The translations under genes were made by a program, and so were the position numbers. The notes beneath the pieces were generated by a model that saw only the letters and a program-made list of their open reading frames with translations, had not been told where the DNA came from and made no database searches. This document shows positions 62,607 to 64,000 of a stretch of 64,000 bases of DNA, piece by piece. The stretch's first letter is position 1. The number at the start of each line of letters is the position of its first letter. This DNA comes from Burkholderiaceae bacterium. Lineage in GTDB: Bacteria > Pseudomonadota > Gammaproteobacteria > Burkholderiales > Burkholderiaceae. The stretch covers positions 62,001 to 126,000 of the forward strand of contig JAJPEN010000064.1 in NCBI GenBank assembly GCA_021166835.1. Direction: 5' to 3'.

Positions 62607-63716
62607 TCAGGCCAGGCCGTACCCGGGTGCGGGAAGGCCCGGCGACGGCGATAGCGCGAGCTTCGCACGCGTGCGCAGCGCGGCGTCGCACAGCGCGTAT
62701 CCCCAGTTCATCAGCCGGCCCTGCAATCGTTCGTCGAACGCGGCCAGCCGTGTCGGCACTTCGTCGAGCTCGCCCGTGATCGTGCTGTCGGCGGCCAGCG
62801 GATCGGCAGCCTTGTAGTCGCCGATGCGCGTGCCGATGCCCCAGTACGCGCCGCGCTTGCGGCCCGCCTCGAACTCCGAGACGAGCCAGCGCTTGCGCAG
62901 CGCGCGCGTCTGGTCGATCAGGATGTCGCGCACGCGGCCGAGCTGCAGCACGTTGTCTTCCCAGGGCTCCTCGTCGATGCCGAAGGGCGCGCCCGCATCG
63001 CTCACCAGCACGAGGTCGACGCGATCGACGAGCGATTCGAGTCCCATGTTGTCGTAGACGCCGCCGTCGGTGAGCACGACGCGGCTGCGCAAGGACGCGA
63101 GTTCCGGCGCCTTGCTGCCTTCGCGCCATGCATCGGGGTCGGTATCGAGGACGATCGGCGAGAACACCGGCGGGAACGCGCTCGACGCGGCCACGGCGAC
63201 GGACAGCGGCACCTGCGCCGCAGGGTTGATGCCGAGCAGGTAGTCGGCGACGAAGTCCTGCCGGAAGCGGAAGCTGCGCCCGGTCTGCAGGCTGGTCGCG
63301 TAGAAGACGAAGCGCGGGTTCCCGGGAAGCGACGCGTCGGGAATGTCCTTCAGCATCGCGCCGGCGAAGAGATCCTTGTCGTAGCGGGCGGCGAGGAAGT
63401 CGCCGGCCGTCCTGAACGGCGTCAGCAGGCCCTTCAGGCCCGCGCCGATGTCGATCGTTCGGCTGCAGAACCTGCGCACCGGTTCGGCCACCAGCGAATC
63501 GAAGTTCGCTGCCCGTCCGTCGACGAAGCGCAGCTCCTTCCAGCGATGCGCGAGCACGCCGGCGAGGATCGAGCCGCCCGAGACGCTGGTGATGCGGTCG
63601 AGCCTGCCGAGCAGCCCCGCGTCGTTCAGCCGCAGCAGCGAGCCGAGTCCGAACAGCGTTGCGCGAAATCCGCCGCCGGACAGCGCGATGCCGATGGTAT
63701 TGCCGTCGATCGCCAT
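62607..63716 (-). CDS. Patatin-like phospholipase, first gene of the operon
   Basis: A 369-residue cytoplasmic lipase with the catalytic dyad: oxyanion loop SGGGFRATLFGLG (residues 13-25), nucleophile Ser46 in ITSVSGGSILAG and Asp217 in LTDGGVYDNMGL (DGG). The fold and length fit bacterial patatins such as the CBASS effectors CapV and CapE, which destroy the inner membrane when activated. ATG 63716 has a GGAGGG site. No cyclic-nucleotide synthase gene is in the operon, so activation must come from elsewhere, possibly the CHAT protein. Confidence 0.9.
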   Translation of the reverse strand: MAIDGNTIGIALSGGGFRATLFGLGSLLRLNDAGLLGRLDRITSVSGGSILAGVLAHRWKELRFVDGRAANFDSLVAEPVRRFCSRTIDIGAGLKGLLTPFRTAGDFLAARYDKDLFAGAMLKDIPDASLPGNPRFVFYATSLQTGRSFRFRQDFVADYLLGINPAAQVPLSVAVAASSAFPPVFSPIVLDTDPDAWREGSKAPELASLRSRVVLTDGGVYDNMGLESLVDRVDLVLVSDAGAPFGIDEEPWEDNVLQLGRVRDILIDQTRALRKRWLVSEFEAGRKRGAYWGIGTRIGDYKAADPLAADSTITGELDEVPTRLAAFDERLQGRLMNWGYALCDAALRTRAKLALSPSPGLPAPGYGLA

Positions 63717-63845
63717 GATGCGCCGCCCTCCGTGCGGATCCCTTCCATCATCGTCGAACGAAGCGTACAGGCGCGCAAGCGCGGCGCATCGGATCGATCA
63801 ACGATTTCGCACGGACTTCCGCATCGGGAGGATCGGCTCGTCGGA

Positions 63846-64000
63846 TCAGCTCGTCGGCTGCGGAATCGTCAGCCCTTTCGCCACCGCAGGCCGCTCCACG
63901 AAAGCGGCCAGCACGCGCGCCACCTCCGGGAAGTCGTCGAAGCCGACGAGATCGCGCGCGCCGTAGAAGCCGACGAGGTTGCGCACCCACGGAAAGATCG
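63846..64000 (-). CDS. Glutathione S-transferase, C-terminal part (partial)
   Basis: Fifty residues up to the window edge: IFPWVRNLVGFYGARDLVGFDDFPEVARVLAAF, then VERPAVAKGLTIP. This is the last helix pair of a YghU/GstA-like transferase domain. The N-terminal thioredoxin part lies beyond position 64,000. It is on the same strand as the patatin operon, with 129 bases between them, so a shared transcript is possible. Confidence 0.85.
   Translation of the reverse strand, partial: IFPWVRNLVGFYGARDLVGFDDFPEVARVLAAFVERPAVAKGLTIPQPTS

Noticed and set aside
58573..63716. CBASS system
   Set aside because: A patatin is present, but there is no cGAS/DncV-like nucleotidyltransferase, Cap2 or Cap3 in the operon or window.

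Overview
The window is GC-rich chromosomal DNA from a bacterium, most likely a betaproteobacterium of the order Burkholderiales. This is inferred from the gene content: a Bug-family tripartite tricarboxylate receptor, a methanol/ethanol-type PQQ dehydrogenase, a CXXCW-motif protein of PQQ catabolism, SelO, a LemA/DUF2207 pair and dense, high-GC coding with GTG and TTG starts. I found no tRNA, rRNA, CRISPR array, integrase or phage structural gene.

Layout. 1-14,022 is mostly housekeeping and metabolism: a carnitine-dehydrogenase-like enzyme; an HlyD/ABC/permease export operon (1121-4346); two aldo/keto reductases; a PQQ quinohemoprotein dehydrogenase with a convergent LysR regulator; queC; and a lemA-DUF2207 operon. 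14,100-31,320 is an accessory island with patchy, lower GC. It carries five or six toxin-antitoxin modules, several of them broken (truncated PIN plus RHH, antitoxin plus truncated ParE, HigBA, BrnT-like plus CopG, VapBC), an EVE-like/HNH nuclease, an HsdR-N-type nuclease, a 1724-residue exonuclease-RecQ-UvrD fusion, a MerR/VIT-VWA operon with a one-base frameshift, an Mrr-like membrane nuclease and an IS21 istB remnant. 31,400-38,300 holds a probably Fur-regulated DUF1513 protein, a TehB methyltransferase, a giant AsmA/DUF748 protein, a DUF2249 protein and an alpha/beta hydrolase relic. 38,395-57,642 returns to metabolic and transport genes: DOPA-dioxygenase-like enzyme, iron-type ABC importer, unusual ArsD and Bfr homologues, DHA2 exporter, SelO, a LuxR-type regulator beside a Bug receptor, and a TerC/Alx protein behind a probable yybP-ykoY manganese riboswitch. 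57,754-64,000 holds a thioesterase, a tight three-gene minus-strand operon (patatin phospholipase, CHAT caspase-like protease, MBL-fold hydrolase) and the end of a GST gene.

The two best candidates for an undescribed system are the patatin-CHAT-MBL operon (58,573-63,716) and the exonuclease-RecQ-UvrD protein with its neighbouring nucleases (15,230-23,072). The first puts a membrane-damaging lipase, a cysteine protease and a metallo-hydrolase in one transcription unit, which looks like an abortive-infection or programmed-death module. The second combines three DNA-processing activities in one chain inside a defence-like island. Both assignments are inference from domains and context. Leaderless-looking promoters with palindromic operators recur in front of island genes, and three large perfect or near-perfect palindromes lie in the gene-free gaps.
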